Source: Arthrobacter sp. SO3
Lineage (GTDB): Bacteria > Actinomycetota > Actinomycetes > Actinomycetales > Micrococcaceae
Assembly: GCF_020532825.1 (NCBI RefSeq)
Contig: NZ_MQTS01000040.1
Coordinates: 1-43,301, forward strand
Direction of reading: 5' to 3'
Length of the DNA: 43,301 nucleotides
Position numbers and translations under genes: made by a program. The notes beneath the pieces are model-generated. The model saw only the letters and a program-made list of their open reading frames with translations, ran no database searches and was not told the origin of the DNA. Positions 8,210 to 15,840 of the stretch are shown here, piece by piece (positions within the stretch are counted from its first letter, which is position 1; the number at the start of each line of letters is the position of its first letter).

Positions 8210-9664
8210 ATGGAAACCCAAACACTGGACTTCCCCAAGATCGCCGCCGTTCTGCGGGCCAACGGAACCGGCGAAGTCACCATCAATGGCACGTCGCACC
8301 CCATTCAGGCAGCTGACGAAGCGGCCGTGCTGCGCGAAGCGCTGCGCCTCATCACCGACACAGCTGCCCAGTTGGGCAGGCCCGTGAAAGTCACCACCAC
8401 AGATCCCGACGGCCAAGGGCAGATCGTTGTCTCCCCCGAGGGCACCGTGAGCGAACACGCCCCGGTTAAGACCACGCCACGGCGGCAGAAAGACCCCGTG
8501 GTGGCCCCTCCGATCACTTCCGTACCGGAAGCCACCCCCGCTCCCGTTGAGCCTGCGCCGGCCTCTGTGGCCGTCCCTGTGGAAGCAGTGCCGGCCCCGG
8601 CAGTCGTGCCCGCTCCTGAACCGGCCGCGCCGGTCACGTTCGCCTCAGCCGTGGACCGGACCCAGGAACCCGCCCACGCAGCAGCGCCGGCGGCGCCGGA
8701 TGTAGTCACCAGGCGCAGCCTCAAGGAAACCTCCTTCCTTGTCAGCGCCCCCGTGCTGGAACCGGCCTCAAGCGGCTGGCGTGGCGCGCTCACCCGGCTT
8801 GGATTCCGCATGGAACCCTCCCCCGAAGAACTGGCAGAGCGTGAAGACATTCGCACCGTAAGCCAGCACTGGCCCGGCCCCCGCACGGTGGCCGTCGTCA
8901 ACCGCAAGGGCGGAGCGAACAAGACACCCACCGTCGTTATGCTCTCGGCAGTCCTGGCCCGCTACAGCGGGGCCGCCACCGTCGCTTGGGACAACAACGA
9001 GTCCCAAGGCACGCTGGGCTGGCGCACCGAAAAGGGCGGCCACGACAACAGCGTTCTTGACCTCATCGACTCATCCCAGACGCTGCTCTCCCCCAGCACC
9101 AACGCCGCCGAAATCGCCCAGTTCGTCCACCACCAGACATCGGACAAGTTCGACGTCCTGCGCTCGGACGAAAACGAAGAGGGCGACCACGAAGTGACCG
9201 CCGAGGAAGTGGATATTGCCCACCAGGTACTGACCCGCTATTACCGGCTCATCGTCATGGACTCCGGCAACACGGCGAGGGCCGCGAACTGGCGGCAAAT
9301 GATCCACCACACCAACCAGCTGGTGGTGCCCGTGACGGCCATTGAAGACCGGGCCGAAGCGGCACGACTGACGTTGCAGACGCTGGAATCCCGTGGTGGC
9401 CACGACGCCGAACTGGCCCGCAACGCCGTCGTGATCGTCTCCGAATCCACCGACGCCAAGCGCACCATGAGCGGCGACGCCCTCAAACGCGCCAAAGCAG
9501 AAGCCCAGCGGATCGCTGACGGATTCGCACCCCACGTCCGGGCCGTCGTCCGCATCCCCTACGACCCGGCCCTAGTGAACGGACCCATCCGGTATGACGC
9601 GCTCCAACCGGCCACGCAGCGGGCATGGCTCGCAGCTGCGGCCGCCGTCGCCAAAGGATTCTGA
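8210..9664 (+). CDS. ParA/MinD-like ATPase in the transfer cluster
   Basis: 484 residues. Seen: a small N-terminal domain (about 1-75), a Pro/Ala/Val-rich linker (~85-180) and a C-terminal deviant-Walker ATPase with NRKGGANKTPT, a DNNESQG segment at the switch position and a later VMDSGNTAR strand. This is a MinD/ParA-class fold, but it is not the partition ATPase, which is a separate gene at 13874. Similar linker-containing ATPases occur in actinobacterial conjugation and secretion loci and may position the machinery. AAAGGA precedes; ATG at 8204 or 8210 are both possible, and spacing favours 8210. Confidence 0.75.
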   Translation: METQTLDFPKIAAVLRANGTGEVTINGTSHPIQAADEAAVLREALRLITDTAAQLGRPVKVTTTDPDGQGQIVVSPEGTVSEHAPVKTTPRRQKDPVVAPPITSVPEATPAPVEPAPASVAVPVEAVPAPAVVPAPEPAAPVTFASAVDRTQEPAHAAAPAAPDVVTRRSLKETSFLVSAPVLEPASSGWRGALTRLGFRMEPSPEELAEREDIRTVSQHWPGPRTVAVVNRKGGANKTPTVVMLSAVLARYSGAATVAWDNNESQGTLGWRTEKGGHDNSVLDLIDSSQTLLSPSTNAAEIAQFVHHQTSDKFDVLRSDENEEGDHEVTAEEVDIAHQVLTRYYRLIVMDSGNTARAANWRQMIHHTNQLVVPVTAIEDRAEAARLTLQTLESRGGHDAELARNAVVIVSESTDAKRTMSGDALKRAKAEAQRIADGFAPHVRAVVRIPYDPALVNGPIRYDALQPATQRAWLAAAAAVAKGF

Positions 9665-9719
9665 CGACACGCAGGTAGAAATCACTTTGATCTTACGAAA
9701 GTTAAGCAAGGATCGATCT

Positions 9720-9941
9720 ATGGCACCGATGAAGAAGCGAATGGGCAGGCCCAGTCTCGGCCCGCGTGACGTCTTCACCGTCAAGCTCACCCTGAGCGAC
9801 GGCGAACGGCTCCGCGAACTAGCGGACCTGCAAAACCTGTCGTATCAGGATCTCCTTGAAATGATCGTGAGCCGGTCCCTAGCCGACGTCGATCTGGAAA
9901 AGCTCAAAGACCAGGGGGCCTTATTCAGTAAGGCCAGTTAA
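9720..9941 (+). CDS. Small CopG/ribbon-helix-helix-like protein
   Basis: 73 residues from the ATG at 9720 with AAGGA before it. Seen: a basic start (MAPMKKRMGRPSLGPRD), one beta strand (VFTVKLTLSD) and two helices (ERLRELADLQNLSYQDLLEM), the pattern of ribbon-helix-helix DNA-binding proteins. It may autoregulate the rightward transfer arm or act in the relaxosome. It is the last gene before a strong hairpin. Function beyond DNA binding is unknown. Confidence 0.6.
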   Translation: MAPMKKRMGRPSLGPRDVFTVKLTLSDGERLRELADLQNLSYQDLLEMIVSRSLADVDLEKLKDQGALFSKAS

Positions 9942-9947
9942 ACGAGG

Positions 9948-9970
9948 AAGGCCCGCCTAGGGCGGGCCTT
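9948..9970 (+). terminator. GC-rich hairpin after the CopG-like gene
   Basis: Perfect 10-bp arms (AAGGCCCGCC and GGCGGGCCTT) with a TAG loop, starting seven bases after the stop codon. There is no long T-run after it, but the A/T ends of the stem and its position make a terminator of the rightward transfer transcript likely. Confidence 0.8.
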
Positions 9971-10000
9971 CGTATCAAGTTATTCAAGCTCTTCACCCTC

Positions 10001-11239
10001 TTGCTTGGCGGCCGAGGTGAAGGGCTCCCATCCGCACACCCTCAAGTGTTAGGAATTATCGCTATTCTACATGCCCATGTTCTGGACGGTAGCCCCCCCG
10101 TCTCCGCGCCGCGCCTGCGCCGCGTCAACCGCGCACGTGAGACCGAATCGGCCGTGGTCCTGGCCGCCGTGCCTAAGGGCAGCGTGCGGGCCGCCCACGG
10201 CCGCCAGACCATGGCAGCGCTGCGGCACCATGAGTCTTTTGCCGTCCGCAACCGCAATGGCCAGGCCACCATCGTGGCCGTACTCCGTGCCTTGGTCGAG
10301 CGCACGGACTACGACACCATGACTACCCGCCCCGGCTGGGAAGCGCTCATAACGGCCACGGGGACGTCCAGGACGACCGTGGCGCGTGTCCTACGGCTTC
10401 TAGTCGCCTGGGGCATCATCGGCCGCGTTGCAGCCGGGCGGCAGGCCAAGTACGCCGCCGCCGGCCCCGATGGGGAGCGCATCAACGAAGCAGCCGTGTA
10501 CGTGCTGTGCACGCCCTCGCCGCTGGCGCTTGTGGGCAAAGTTGGCACCCCTCCCGCCCTAGGCGGTTCTCACCTTAATAAGAAAGAGTTAACCCATACA
10601 CGCGCACGAGAAAAACGCTTCAATCACGACATGGCTTCGCCACGACTCATTGTCGAAGGCGCCACAAACGGCGCACCTACCGCCCGGGTGCCATGGCGGC
10701 CAGAAATCCAGTGGCCAGCGCACCGAACGCCAAGACGCCGGATACAGCGTGTGGCCGCCGCTGCCGAGATTCGCAACCGGAGTTTTCCGCTGCGTTGCAT
10801 GACGTCCAAGGACGTGGCCAGCTCGTGCCGAGACTTCTTCCTAGCCGGCTGGACTGTCGCTGACGTCCTGCACGCCCTGGACTGGATGCCTGACGGCACC
10901 CAGTGGCCGCACAGCGGTGCCCCCGATACCCGGGAGCCCTGGCGGATGCGCGGCTGGCTACGTCACCGTCTCGGAGCCTGGTGCACGGATGCCGGCGAGC
11001 CGCTGCGCTCCCGTGACCAGCAGGCAGCCGACCGCCACGCAGAGCAACGCCGGCAACAGGACGCCGAGCGCCGTCGGGTGCTGGAACGCCAGGCAGAACG
11101 CGCCGCCCGGCTCAGCCAGGGCGACACTCCCGCTAAGGTCACCGCTCTGGCGCAGATCCGGGCCATCTTCGACACCGGCCGCCGAAGCCACGGATCACCA
11201 CTAGCTGCCTCTCGCCCACCTGTGCACAGCAAAAGCTAA
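10001..11239 (+). CDS. Putative plasmid replication initiator (winged HTH)
   Basis: Up to 412 residues. Seen: a winged-helix region in the first third (TMTTRPGWEALITATGTSRT, then VARVLRLLVAWGIIGRVAAG), a variable basic linker, a conserved-looking domain (DVASSCRDFFLAGWTVADVL; WMRGWLRHRL-like) and an Arg/Gln-rich helical tail. This matches HTH replication proteins of small actinobacterial plasmids that I recall; no other replication gene is visible. The start is unresolved: TTG 10001 is only the longest option, GTG 10046 and ATG 10211 are others, and none has a good ribosome site. Its last 20 codons lie inside a ~180-bp segment repeated in inverted orientation at 29.3-29.5 kb, fitting a replication-origin neighbourhood. 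Confidence 0.55.
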   Translation: MLGGRGEGLPSAHPQVLGIIAILHAHVLDGSPPVSAPRLRRVNRARETESAVVLAAVPKGSVRAAHGRQTMAALRHHESFAVRNRNGQATIVAVLRALVERTDYDTMTTRPGWEALITATGTSRTTVARVLRLLVAWGIIGRVAAGRQAKYAAAGPDGERINEAAVYVLCTPSPLALVGKVGTPPALGGSHLNKKELTHTRAREKRFNHDMASPRLIVEGATNGAPTARVPWRPEIQWPAHRTPRRRIQRVAAAAEIRNRSFPLRCMTSKDVASSCRDFFLAGWTVADVLHALDWMPDGTQWPHSGAPDTREPWRMRGWLRHRLGAWCTDAGEPLRSRDQQAADRHAEQRRQQDAERRRVLERQAERAARLSQGDTPAKVTALAQIRAIFDTGRRSHGSPLAASRPPVHSKS

Positions 11240-11362
11240 ATCCTCCGGGCTTTTCCTGCACACACATGGACGACAGGGACCACCTGACCAGCTGCACACA
11301 ACCGCCAGGTCACCACGCGCAGGAACCTCACCGAAGACAACCGGCGGATGTGCACAGCTTCC
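11180..11362 (+). repeat. Arm A of a ~180-bp inverted repeat
   Basis: Matches the reverse complement of about 29290-29478. Identical blocks are 11221-11260 (to 29395-29434, 40 bp) and 11266-11311 (to 29343-29388, 46 bp), with about 27/30 identity left of them and more divergence to the right, ending in a shared GCGGATGTGCACAGC. The first block has AAAAGC/GCTTTT arms around a 12-base loop and a GTGCAC palindrome. It covers the end of the replication gene and the gap after it; an origin-related role is likely (inference). Confidence 0.9.
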
Positions 11363-11372
11363 TGAGAGGGGC

Positions 11373-11633
11373 TTATACCTCCGGCACTCCTGCTGCTCGC
11401 GCGGTCACGTTCCACTCGTCAATCCGAGAGCTGAGCATATCGCTCAGCTCTCGGGCAGTGGATGAGTGGAGGTAGTGCCGGACACCGTGGATCGTAACCT
11501 CGATGCATTCCCCCAGCTCGTCGCCGGTCAGCGCGACCCCCACATGGCCGTCCGGCCAATTGCGAGGTTCTGACGGCTCATGCGTCACTGTGACCTGCGT
11601 ACGTTCGCTGTTTAGCCAGCTTGCGTTGCCCAT
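11373..11633 (-). CDS. Small hypothetical protein
   Basis: 86 residues from the ATG at 11633, with AGAGGGAG before it (earlier starts lack one). I do not recognise the family. Seen: a short strand-rich soluble protein with VTVTHEP, GVALTGDELG and VTIHGVRHYLHSSTARELSD, acidic overall and without membrane segments. It points towards the replication gene, with the inverted-repeat arm between them. Confidence 0.6.
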   Translation of the reverse strand: MGNASWLNSERTQVTVTHEPSEPRNWPDGHVGVALTGDELGECIEVTIHGVRHYLHSSTARELSDMLSSRIDEWNVTARAAGVPEV

Positions 11634-11951
11634 CGTGCTCCCTCTTGAGATTCGGTCTAGCAAGTATCACTGACGGCGGAACAGTTCCCCATGGTCCACC
11701 ACTCAACGTGGCCGGCTCCCCCGCCGCCTGGGCCGGGTTTTTTCAGCTTTGGACGACACGGGGAGGCAGGCCGCAGATACCCTGACCACGCACAGGAACC
11801 ACCGGGCGGGATGAGTTTTCAGGCGCTGGGGGATTTGCGCTGAGGTTCTATCCGTTCTGACTCCGCACCTACCGAGCGCCGCGCACACCAGAAACGACAC
11901 CACCAAGACCAGGTGCGGAGAAGAAAAGGCCCGGGAAATCAAGGAAAATCA
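11634..11951. other. Non-coding gap with a long-range dyad
   Basis: No convincing gene in about 320 bases. It contains a perfect 10-bp inverted pair, CTCCGCACCT at 11861-11870 and AGGTGCGGAG at 11911-11920, enclosing 40 bases. A run of six T at about 11739-11744 follows a weak CCGGC/GCCGG stem, a possible plus-strand terminator. An open frame on the minus strand (11703-11942) has no ribosome site and protein-unlike composition. Confidence 0.5.
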
Positions 11952-11987
11952 TTGACGTCTAATACTTCTAATAGTACTATTAGAAGT
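11952..11987 (+). promoter_or_regulatory. Promoter with palindromic operator 1 (before nrdH)
   Basis: TTGACG at 11952-11957 and TACTAT at 11975-11980 are 17 bp apart, a sigma-70-type arrangement. A perfect 24-bp palindrome (11964-11987, core TTCTAATAGTACTATTAGAA) covers the -10 box, so a protein bound to it would block transcription. The same core recurs at 12719-12738 and 13748-13767. Confidence 0.8.
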
Positions 11988-12013
11988 GAAAGGGAAACCA
12001 GAGGGAGATTGCC

Positions 12014-12280
12014 ATGAACACGGAAACAGCAGTTGTCACGGTCTACACCAAACCGAGTTGCCCGCAGTGCCGCATGACGTACCTGGCGTTGGACAAGAAG
12101 GGCATCCGCTACGAGTCCGTGGACGTCACCACCTCCCCCGCAGCGCTGGAATACATCACGGAAGAACTCGGATACTCACAAGCCCCCGTTGTGGTGGTGG
12201 ACGACGAAACCCATTGGTCAGGGTTCCGGCCCGACAAGATCGACCAGGTAGCCGCAGCACTCGCCGCCGCAGGCCACTAA
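12014..12280 (+). CDS. nrdH: NrdH-like glutaredoxin
   Basis: 88 residues. Seen: a thioredoxin fold with the redox motif CPQC at residues 16-19 after VTVYTKPS, the cis-Pro in QAPVVVV, and the WSGFRPDKI signature of NrdH. NrdH redoxins reduce class Ib ribonucleotide reductase; no reductase is encoded here, so it would serve the host enzyme or another disulfide target. GGGAG precedes the ATG. It is the first gene after palindromic operator 1 and is followed by a related half-site 4 bases after its stop. A plasmid-borne copy under the same operator as partition and accessory genes is unusual. Confidence 0.85.
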   Translation: MNTETAVVTVYTKPSCPQCRMTYLALDKKGIRYESVDVTTSPAALEYITEELGYSQAPVVVVDDETHWSGFRPDKIDQVAAALAAAGH

Positions 12281-12283
12281 CAG

Positions 12284-12294
12284 TTCTATTAGAA
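12284..12294 (+). promoter_or_regulatory. Operator half-site between nrdH and the next gene
   Basis: TTCTATTAGAA, a small palindrome that keeps the right half of the long operators and is followed by similar GCGAAAGAGG leader bases. No -35/-10 pair accompanies it, so it is more likely a recombinational remnant or a secondary binding site. Confidence 0.5.
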
Positions 12295-12310
12295 GCGAAA
12301 GAGGCAAACC

Positions 12311-12715
12311 GTGAGTGACGCAATGCAGCAACTCACCCAAGCGGAAACCAACCGGCTGATCCGTGCAGACCTCAAAGCCACCCACACCGGAACCACCTTC
12401 ACAGTCCGCGCTGCCAACGGTGCCGGCATCACGCACACCGTGATCGGCTGGGAAATCGGCTACCGGCCGACATCAGCAGACTTTGACGGCTACTACTCTC
12501 CCAATACGTGCGCCCTTGTCCCCGGCCCGACGGAATCCGACATCGACACCCTCGCAGCCCGCTACAGCTCCTGGGAATGGACCGGCGACGACGGCGTGAG
12601 GGACCACGCCGCCGACCGCCTGGTGGCCACCGCCCCCGGCCAGCTCCCCGCCGTCATCCACTACGGCGCCGGCAACGTCACCGCACGACCCCATTACAGA
12701 AACCTTGACCTCTAA
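12311..12715 (+). CDS. LPD29-like small protein
   Basis: 134 residues from the GTG at 12311, with AAAGAGG before it. Seen: LTQAETNRLIRADLKATHTG then TTFTVRA, which resembles the LPD29 (large polyvalent protein-associated) domain. After it come an aromatic segment (DFDGYY), WEWTGDDGVRDHAADRL, and a C-terminal strand pair. LPD domains occur on mobile elements, often in proteins delivered or expressed early after transfer. The role is unknown. It lies in the operator-linked cluster after nrdH, and its stop overlaps the promoter of the DUF3560 gene. Confidence 0.55.
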   Translation: MSDAMQQLTQAETNRLIRADLKATHTGTTFTVRAANGAGITHTVIGWEIGYRPTSADFDGYYSPNTCALVPGPTESDIDTLAARYSSWEWTGDDGVRDHAADRLVATAPGQLPAVIHYGAGNVTARPHYRNLDL

Positions 12716-12748
12716 CACTTCTAATAGTACTATTAGAAGTGTTAGAGG
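12705..12748 (+). promoter_or_regulatory. Promoter with 40-bp palindromic operator 2
   Basis: TTGACC at 12705-12710 and TACTAT at 12728-12733 are 17 bp apart. A perfect 40-bp palindrome spans 12709-12748; its left arm is CCTCTAACACTTCTAATAGT and the right arm its exact complement. The -35 box lies within the end of the upstream gene. It could also form a cruciform or a strong hairpin that terminates read-through. Confidence 0.85.
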
Positions 12749-12770
12749 TGCTTTCGAAAGGAAAAACGAA

Positions 12771-13730
12771 ATGACGATCATCACCCACTCCCGCGAGACG
12801 GGAACACTCATCCGGGGCACCGCCAAGGGCGACGGCTCCAACACCATCCTTAAGGCCGGCGGCTGGCGATGGTCCCGCAACCTGGGCACCTGGTACGTGC
12901 CCAACACCCGCGACCGCGCCGCACGCGGCCACATCATCAACGGCACCGCCGAGCAGCTGCGCGCAGCCGGCTTCACCGTAGAAGTGGACATTGACGACAC
13001 CGCCCGGCCGACGGCCGATGTCGAGCAGGACAAGGCCAGGCGTGCAGGGGAGAGGGCCGAAGCGCTGGCCGACAAGGCAGAGCGCAGGGCGGCAGCAGCC
13101 GACCAGGCGCAAGAAAGCGCACGCGCAGCAGACGCACGGCTGCCCGAAGGCGGGGAGCCTATCAAGATCGGCCACCACTCAGAGAGCCGGCACCGCAACG
13201 CAATCGCCAGGGCGGACCGAGCCACGCGCAGAGCAATGGATGCCGGCACCGAAGCCACGCAGGCAGCCGAGCGGGCCGAAACGGCAGCCCTGGCCACCGA
13301 ACGCAGATACAACCCCGTTACTGTCGCCAACCGGATTGAGGCACTACAGGCTGACCAGCGCCGGGCAGAGCGCCGGCTCAACGGCCACAGTCGGACACTG
13401 TTCACGGTAGGGGAGCAGCGCTACACCGAGGACCACGACCCCGCCCAGGGGGAAGAGGCCCAACGCCTGCGGGCACGCATCCAGGAACTGACGGATCAGA
13501 TCAACCACTGGGAAGGCGTACGGGCCGAGCAGATCGCCGCCGGCCACGCCAACAGCTACGGCCACGAGAACATCAACAAAGGGGACCAGGTGAAGTTTCG
13601 GGGCGGCTGGTACGAAGTCCGGCGCGTCAACCGCAAGTCGGTAACCATCCCATCCATGATCGGCGGCAGCTGGACGGACACCGTCCCCTATCACGAGCTG
13701 TCCGGACACCAGCCGGCGGCAGTGTTTTAA
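12771..13730 (+). CDS. DUF3560-domain protein
   Basis: 319 residues from the ATG at 12771, with AAAGGA upstream. Seen: an N-terminal domain (THSRETGTLIRGTAKGD, then GGWRWSRNLGTWYVPNTRD), the DUF3560 signature GHHSESRHR in the middle, a long Ala/Arg/Glu-rich coiled-coil region on both sides, and a C-terminal beta domain (GDQVKFRGGWYEVRRVN). DUF3560 proteins are frequent on actinobacterial plasmids; their function is unknown. Composition and position with LPD29-like and NrdH genes suggest a group expressed on plasmid entry (inference). Its own promoter carries the 40-bp palindrome. Confidence 0.8.
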   Translation: MTIITHSRETGTLIRGTAKGDGSNTILKAGGWRWSRNLGTWYVPNTRDRAARGHIINGTAEQLRAAGFTVEVDIDDTARPTADVEQDKARRAGERAEALADKAERRAAAADQAQESARAADARLPEGGEPIKIGHHSESRHRNAIARADRATRRAMDAGTEATQAAERAETAALATERRYNPVTVANRIEALQADQRRAERRLNGHSRTLFTVGEQRYTEDHDPAQGEEAQRLRARIQELTDQINHWEGVRAEQIAAGHANSYGHENINKGDQVKFRGGWYEVRRVNRKSVTIPSMIGGSWTDTVPYHELSGHQPAAVF

Positions 13731-13733
13731 AAA

Positions 13734-13779
13734 TTAACCTCTTACGCTTCTAATAGTACTATTAGAAGCGTAAGAGGTT
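13734..13779 (+). promoter_or_regulatory. Promoter with 44-bp palindromic operator 3 (before parA)
   Basis: TTAACC at 13734-13739 and TACTAT at 13757-13762 are 17 bp apart. A perfect 44-bp palindrome spans 13736-13779, centred on AGTACT. Core identical to operators 1 and 2; the outer arms differ (CTTACGC against CTAACAC) yet remain perfectly self-complementary, which points to selection for symmetry. About 95 bases of leader follow before parA. Confidence 0.85.
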
Positions 13780-13846
13780 CCCGGTAGAGTTTGCGTAACA
13801 ATGGCGGAATGGCGCGGAATTGCTCGACACTTCCACTCCTAACGCT

Positions 13847-13858
13847 ACTAATAGAAGT
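13847..13858 (+). promoter_or_regulatory. Operator half-site at the parA start
   Basis: ACTAATAGAAGT matches the right half of the long operators (ACTATTAGAAGT) at 11 of 12 bases and lies just before the parA ribosome site GGAGG. It is a possible second binding site for autoregulation of parAB. Confidence 0.5.
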
Positions 13859-13873
13859 ATTGGAGGTATTTAT

Positions 13874-14689
13874 ATGAGCGCGCAAATCATTGCCGTATGT
13901 AACCAGAAGGGCGGCGTCGGTAAAACCACCGTCACCGCAGGCCTGGCCGAAGTTCTTGCCCACCGGATGGGAAAGCGGGTGCTGCTTATTGACGTTGACC
14001 CGCAGTTCAACGCCACAAGCACTCTGGGAGTCAGCGACGCCGAGTTCACCCTGAACGACGTTTTGGCCGGGGGAGAGGGCAACGAGGTTATCCCCGGCGT
14101 CATGGCCGACGCGGCCGTCCACGCCAGCTCTGACTGGCAGGCCAACGCCGACAAAGGCCAAGAATGGCCGGCGGTTCACCTGGTAGCCTCCGAGCGCGCC
14201 CTCGCGGGCCGCGAGCAGGACCAGATGATGGGAAGGGAACACCGGCTACGGATTGCCCTGGACGGAGCCACGGAGGCCTACGACGTCGTTCTGCTGGATT
14301 GCCCGCCGTCGCTGGGGCAGCTGACCATCAACGCCCTGGTGGCCGCTGACAGCGCCCTCCTGGTCACGGAACCGCGCGCCTCATCCGTCGAGGGACTGTC
14401 GGAGATCGTCAAGACCCTTGGCAGCGTCCGCAGCCTGTTCAACCCGGGCCTGTCTCTGGCCGGCATCATCGTCAACCGCGTGAGCAAGCGCAAGAGCGAC
14501 CAAGCCGAATGGATTGAGAAGCTGGAAGCTGACTACGGCCCCCAGCTGCTGCCGCCGTACCTGCCCGAACGTGAGGCGTTCGCCAAGGCGAATTCGGCTG
14601 CCGTGCCGTTGCGCAACTACGGCCCGAACGGGCGCGAGCTGCTGGACCGGCTGGAAGAAATCGCACGCACCATCACGAAGGAAGACTAG
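13874..14689 (+). CDS. parA: ParA plasmid partition ATPase
   Basis: 271 residues. Seen: deviant Walker A CNQKGGVGKTT near residue 9, DVDPQFNATSTLG at about 43, a Walker B strand VVLLDCPPSLGQLTINAL, and the C-terminal region of the ParA/Soj family. No N-terminal HTH, so it is a small type Ib-like ParA whose autoregulation would depend on its partner. GGAGG is eight bases before the ATG. It is followed four bases later by the RHH ParB-like gene and preceded by the 44-bp palindrome and a half-site. Segregation ATPase of this plasmid. Confidence 0.92.
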   Translation: MSAQIIAVCNQKGGVGKTTVTAGLAEVLAHRMGKRVLLIDVDPQFNATSTLGVSDAEFTLNDVLAGGEGNEVIPGVMADAAVHASSDWQANADKGQEWPAVHLVASERALAGREQDQMMGREHRLRIALDGATEAYDVVLLDCPPSLGQLTINALVAADSALLVTEPRASSVEGLSEIVKTLGSVRSLFNPGLSLAGIIVNRVSKRKSDQAEWIEKLEADYGPQLLPPYLPEREAFAKANSAAVPLRNYGPNGRELLDRLEEIARTITKED

Positions 14690-14693
14690 GACC

Positions 14694-15116
14694 ATGGCAG
14701 AGAACCGACGCCGGGGGAGCGCCCCGGACAAGGAAGCCCTGGCAGCCCTGGGAACCGCCGGCACGTCACGGCTGCGCAAGGCGGCCGCAAGCGACGTCGT
14801 GACCGAGCTGGCAGGACAGCAAACCGCTGCGCCGGCTGCCCCCGCGCCCGCCACCCCCTCGCCGGCCAAGACGGCCCGGCCAGCGAAGGCCACGCCGAAG
14901 AAGACCAGCTTCTACCAAATGGAAGAGGACGCCGACCGGATGCGCGCCGCGTACCTGAACACGCAGATGCACACCCGCTACCGCTCCCTGAGCGAGTTCA
15001 TCAACGCCGCCATTGACGAGAAAGTCAGTGCCCTGGAGAAGGATTACAACGGCGGCCAGGAATGGCCGCCCCTTGCCGCCCGCGAGATCCCCCAGGGAAA
15101 GCCCCTCGGCAGCTGA
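14694..15116 (+). CDS. ParB-like ribbon-helix-helix centromere-binding protein
   Basis: 140 residues. Seen: a disordered basic/Ala/Pro-rich N-terminal half and a C-terminal region with RYRSLSEFINAAIDEKVSAL, typical of the helices of ribbon-helix-helix partition proteins paired with small ParA. Immediately follows parA in the same operon. By analogy with such systems it should bind repeated sites upstream of parA; the palindromic operators are the obvious candidates (inference). Not a ParB-CTPase/HTH type. Confidence 0.75.
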   Translation: MAENRRRGSAPDKEALAALGTAGTSRLRKAAASDVVTELAGQQTAAPAAPAPATPSPAKTARPAKATPKKTSFYQMEEDADRMRAAYLNTQMHTRYRSLSEFINAAIDEKVSALEKDYNGGQEWPPLAAREIPQGKPLGS

Positions 15117-15194
15117 CGCCCCCCCGCTGGCGTTGTGAAGACCAAGCCCCCATTTAAGGATGGCGGTGTGCCATCGGTGGTAACATGGGAAACG

Positions 15195-15218
15195 GGAAAC
15201 ATCGTAACTATTGTTTCC
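15195..15218 (+). promoter_or_regulatory. Inverted repeat before the KfrA-like gene
   Basis: GGAAAC (15195-15200) and GTTTCC (15213-15218) flank 12 bases; a further direct copy of GGGAAAC precedes at about 15187. It lies 20 bases upstream of the start and may be the operator of the KfrA-like protein. Confidence 0.4.
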
Positions 15219-15237
15219 GACAACGAAGGAGAAGCAG

Positions 15238-15840
15238 ATGACCGAACAGCAGATGACCGAACAGCAGACGCCGGAACAGCGCGCCACGGAGGCCGCCGAG
15301 GTTCTGGCTGCCGAAGGCGCCCCGGTCACTGCCCGCGCCGTGCGGGAGCGGTCCGGCGTGCGCATGACTGTGGCCGCCGAGGCGGCGCGTGCGTGGAATG
15401 AGCGGGAGGCGCAGGCCGAAGCGGTGCCCGGGCCGCCGGCCGCCGTTGAGGCGCGTTTCGCTGCACTGTGGCGCGAGGCCGTGGCAGTGGCCCGCAGCGA
15501 ATTCGCGGAGGCCCGTACAGGCTGGCAAGCCAAGGTTGAGCAGGTAGAGGCCGAACGGGAGGCCCTGGCGGAAGAGGTTGAGCAGGTAGAGGCCGAGCGC
15601 GATCAGGCCAGGGCGGAGGCGGCTGCCATCAGGGATCAGGCTGCCGCAGAACGCAATCAGGCAGCCGCGGACGCCGCTTCGGTCTCAGAGGCTTTGGCCG
15701 AGCAGCGTTCCCGCGCCGACAAGTCGGAGGCTCGTGCTGAGGCCGTCGAGGGGGAGCGTGACCGTCTTATCTCGGAACGTGACCGGCTCCTGGTCGAGCG
15801 AGATGAGTTGCGGGATGCGATCCGCAAGCAGAAGGACTGA
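15238..15840 (+). CDS. KfrA-like DNA-binding coiled-coil protein
   Basis: 200 residues from the ATG at 15238, with AAGGAG before it. Seen: an N-terminal HTH of the KfrA_N type (ATEAAEVLAAEGAPVTARAV, then RERSGVRMTVAAEAARAWNE), followed by a long uninterrupted Ala/Glu/Arg coiled coil with VEQVEAER repeats to the C-terminus. KfrA proteins are plasmid DNA-binding filament-forming proteins that aid stability and repress their own genes. Location right after parAB supports a stability role. Confidence 0.8.
   Translation: MTEQQMTEQQTPEQRATEAAEVLAAEGAPVTARAVRERSGVRMTVAAEAARAWNEREAQAEAVPGPPAAVEARFAALWREAVAVARSEFAEARTGWQAKVEQVEAEREALAEEVEQVEAERDQARAEAAAIRDQAAAERNQAAADAASVSEALAEQRSRADKSEARAEAVEGERDRLISERDRLLVERDELRDAIRKQKD

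Noticed and set aside
11703..11942. 79-codon minus-strand frame in the gap before operator 1
   Set aside because: No ribosome site, covers the inverted repeat, and unlike any protein pattern.
12473..13405. Minus-strand open frame of about 310 codons
   Set aside because: Antisense to the LPD29-like and DUF3560 genes and running through the palindromic operator; not protein-like.
13801..13842. 13-codon leader ORF (MAEWRGIARHFHS) before parA
   Set aside because: ATG has no convincing ribosome site and no attenuator structure follows; chance occurrence is likely.
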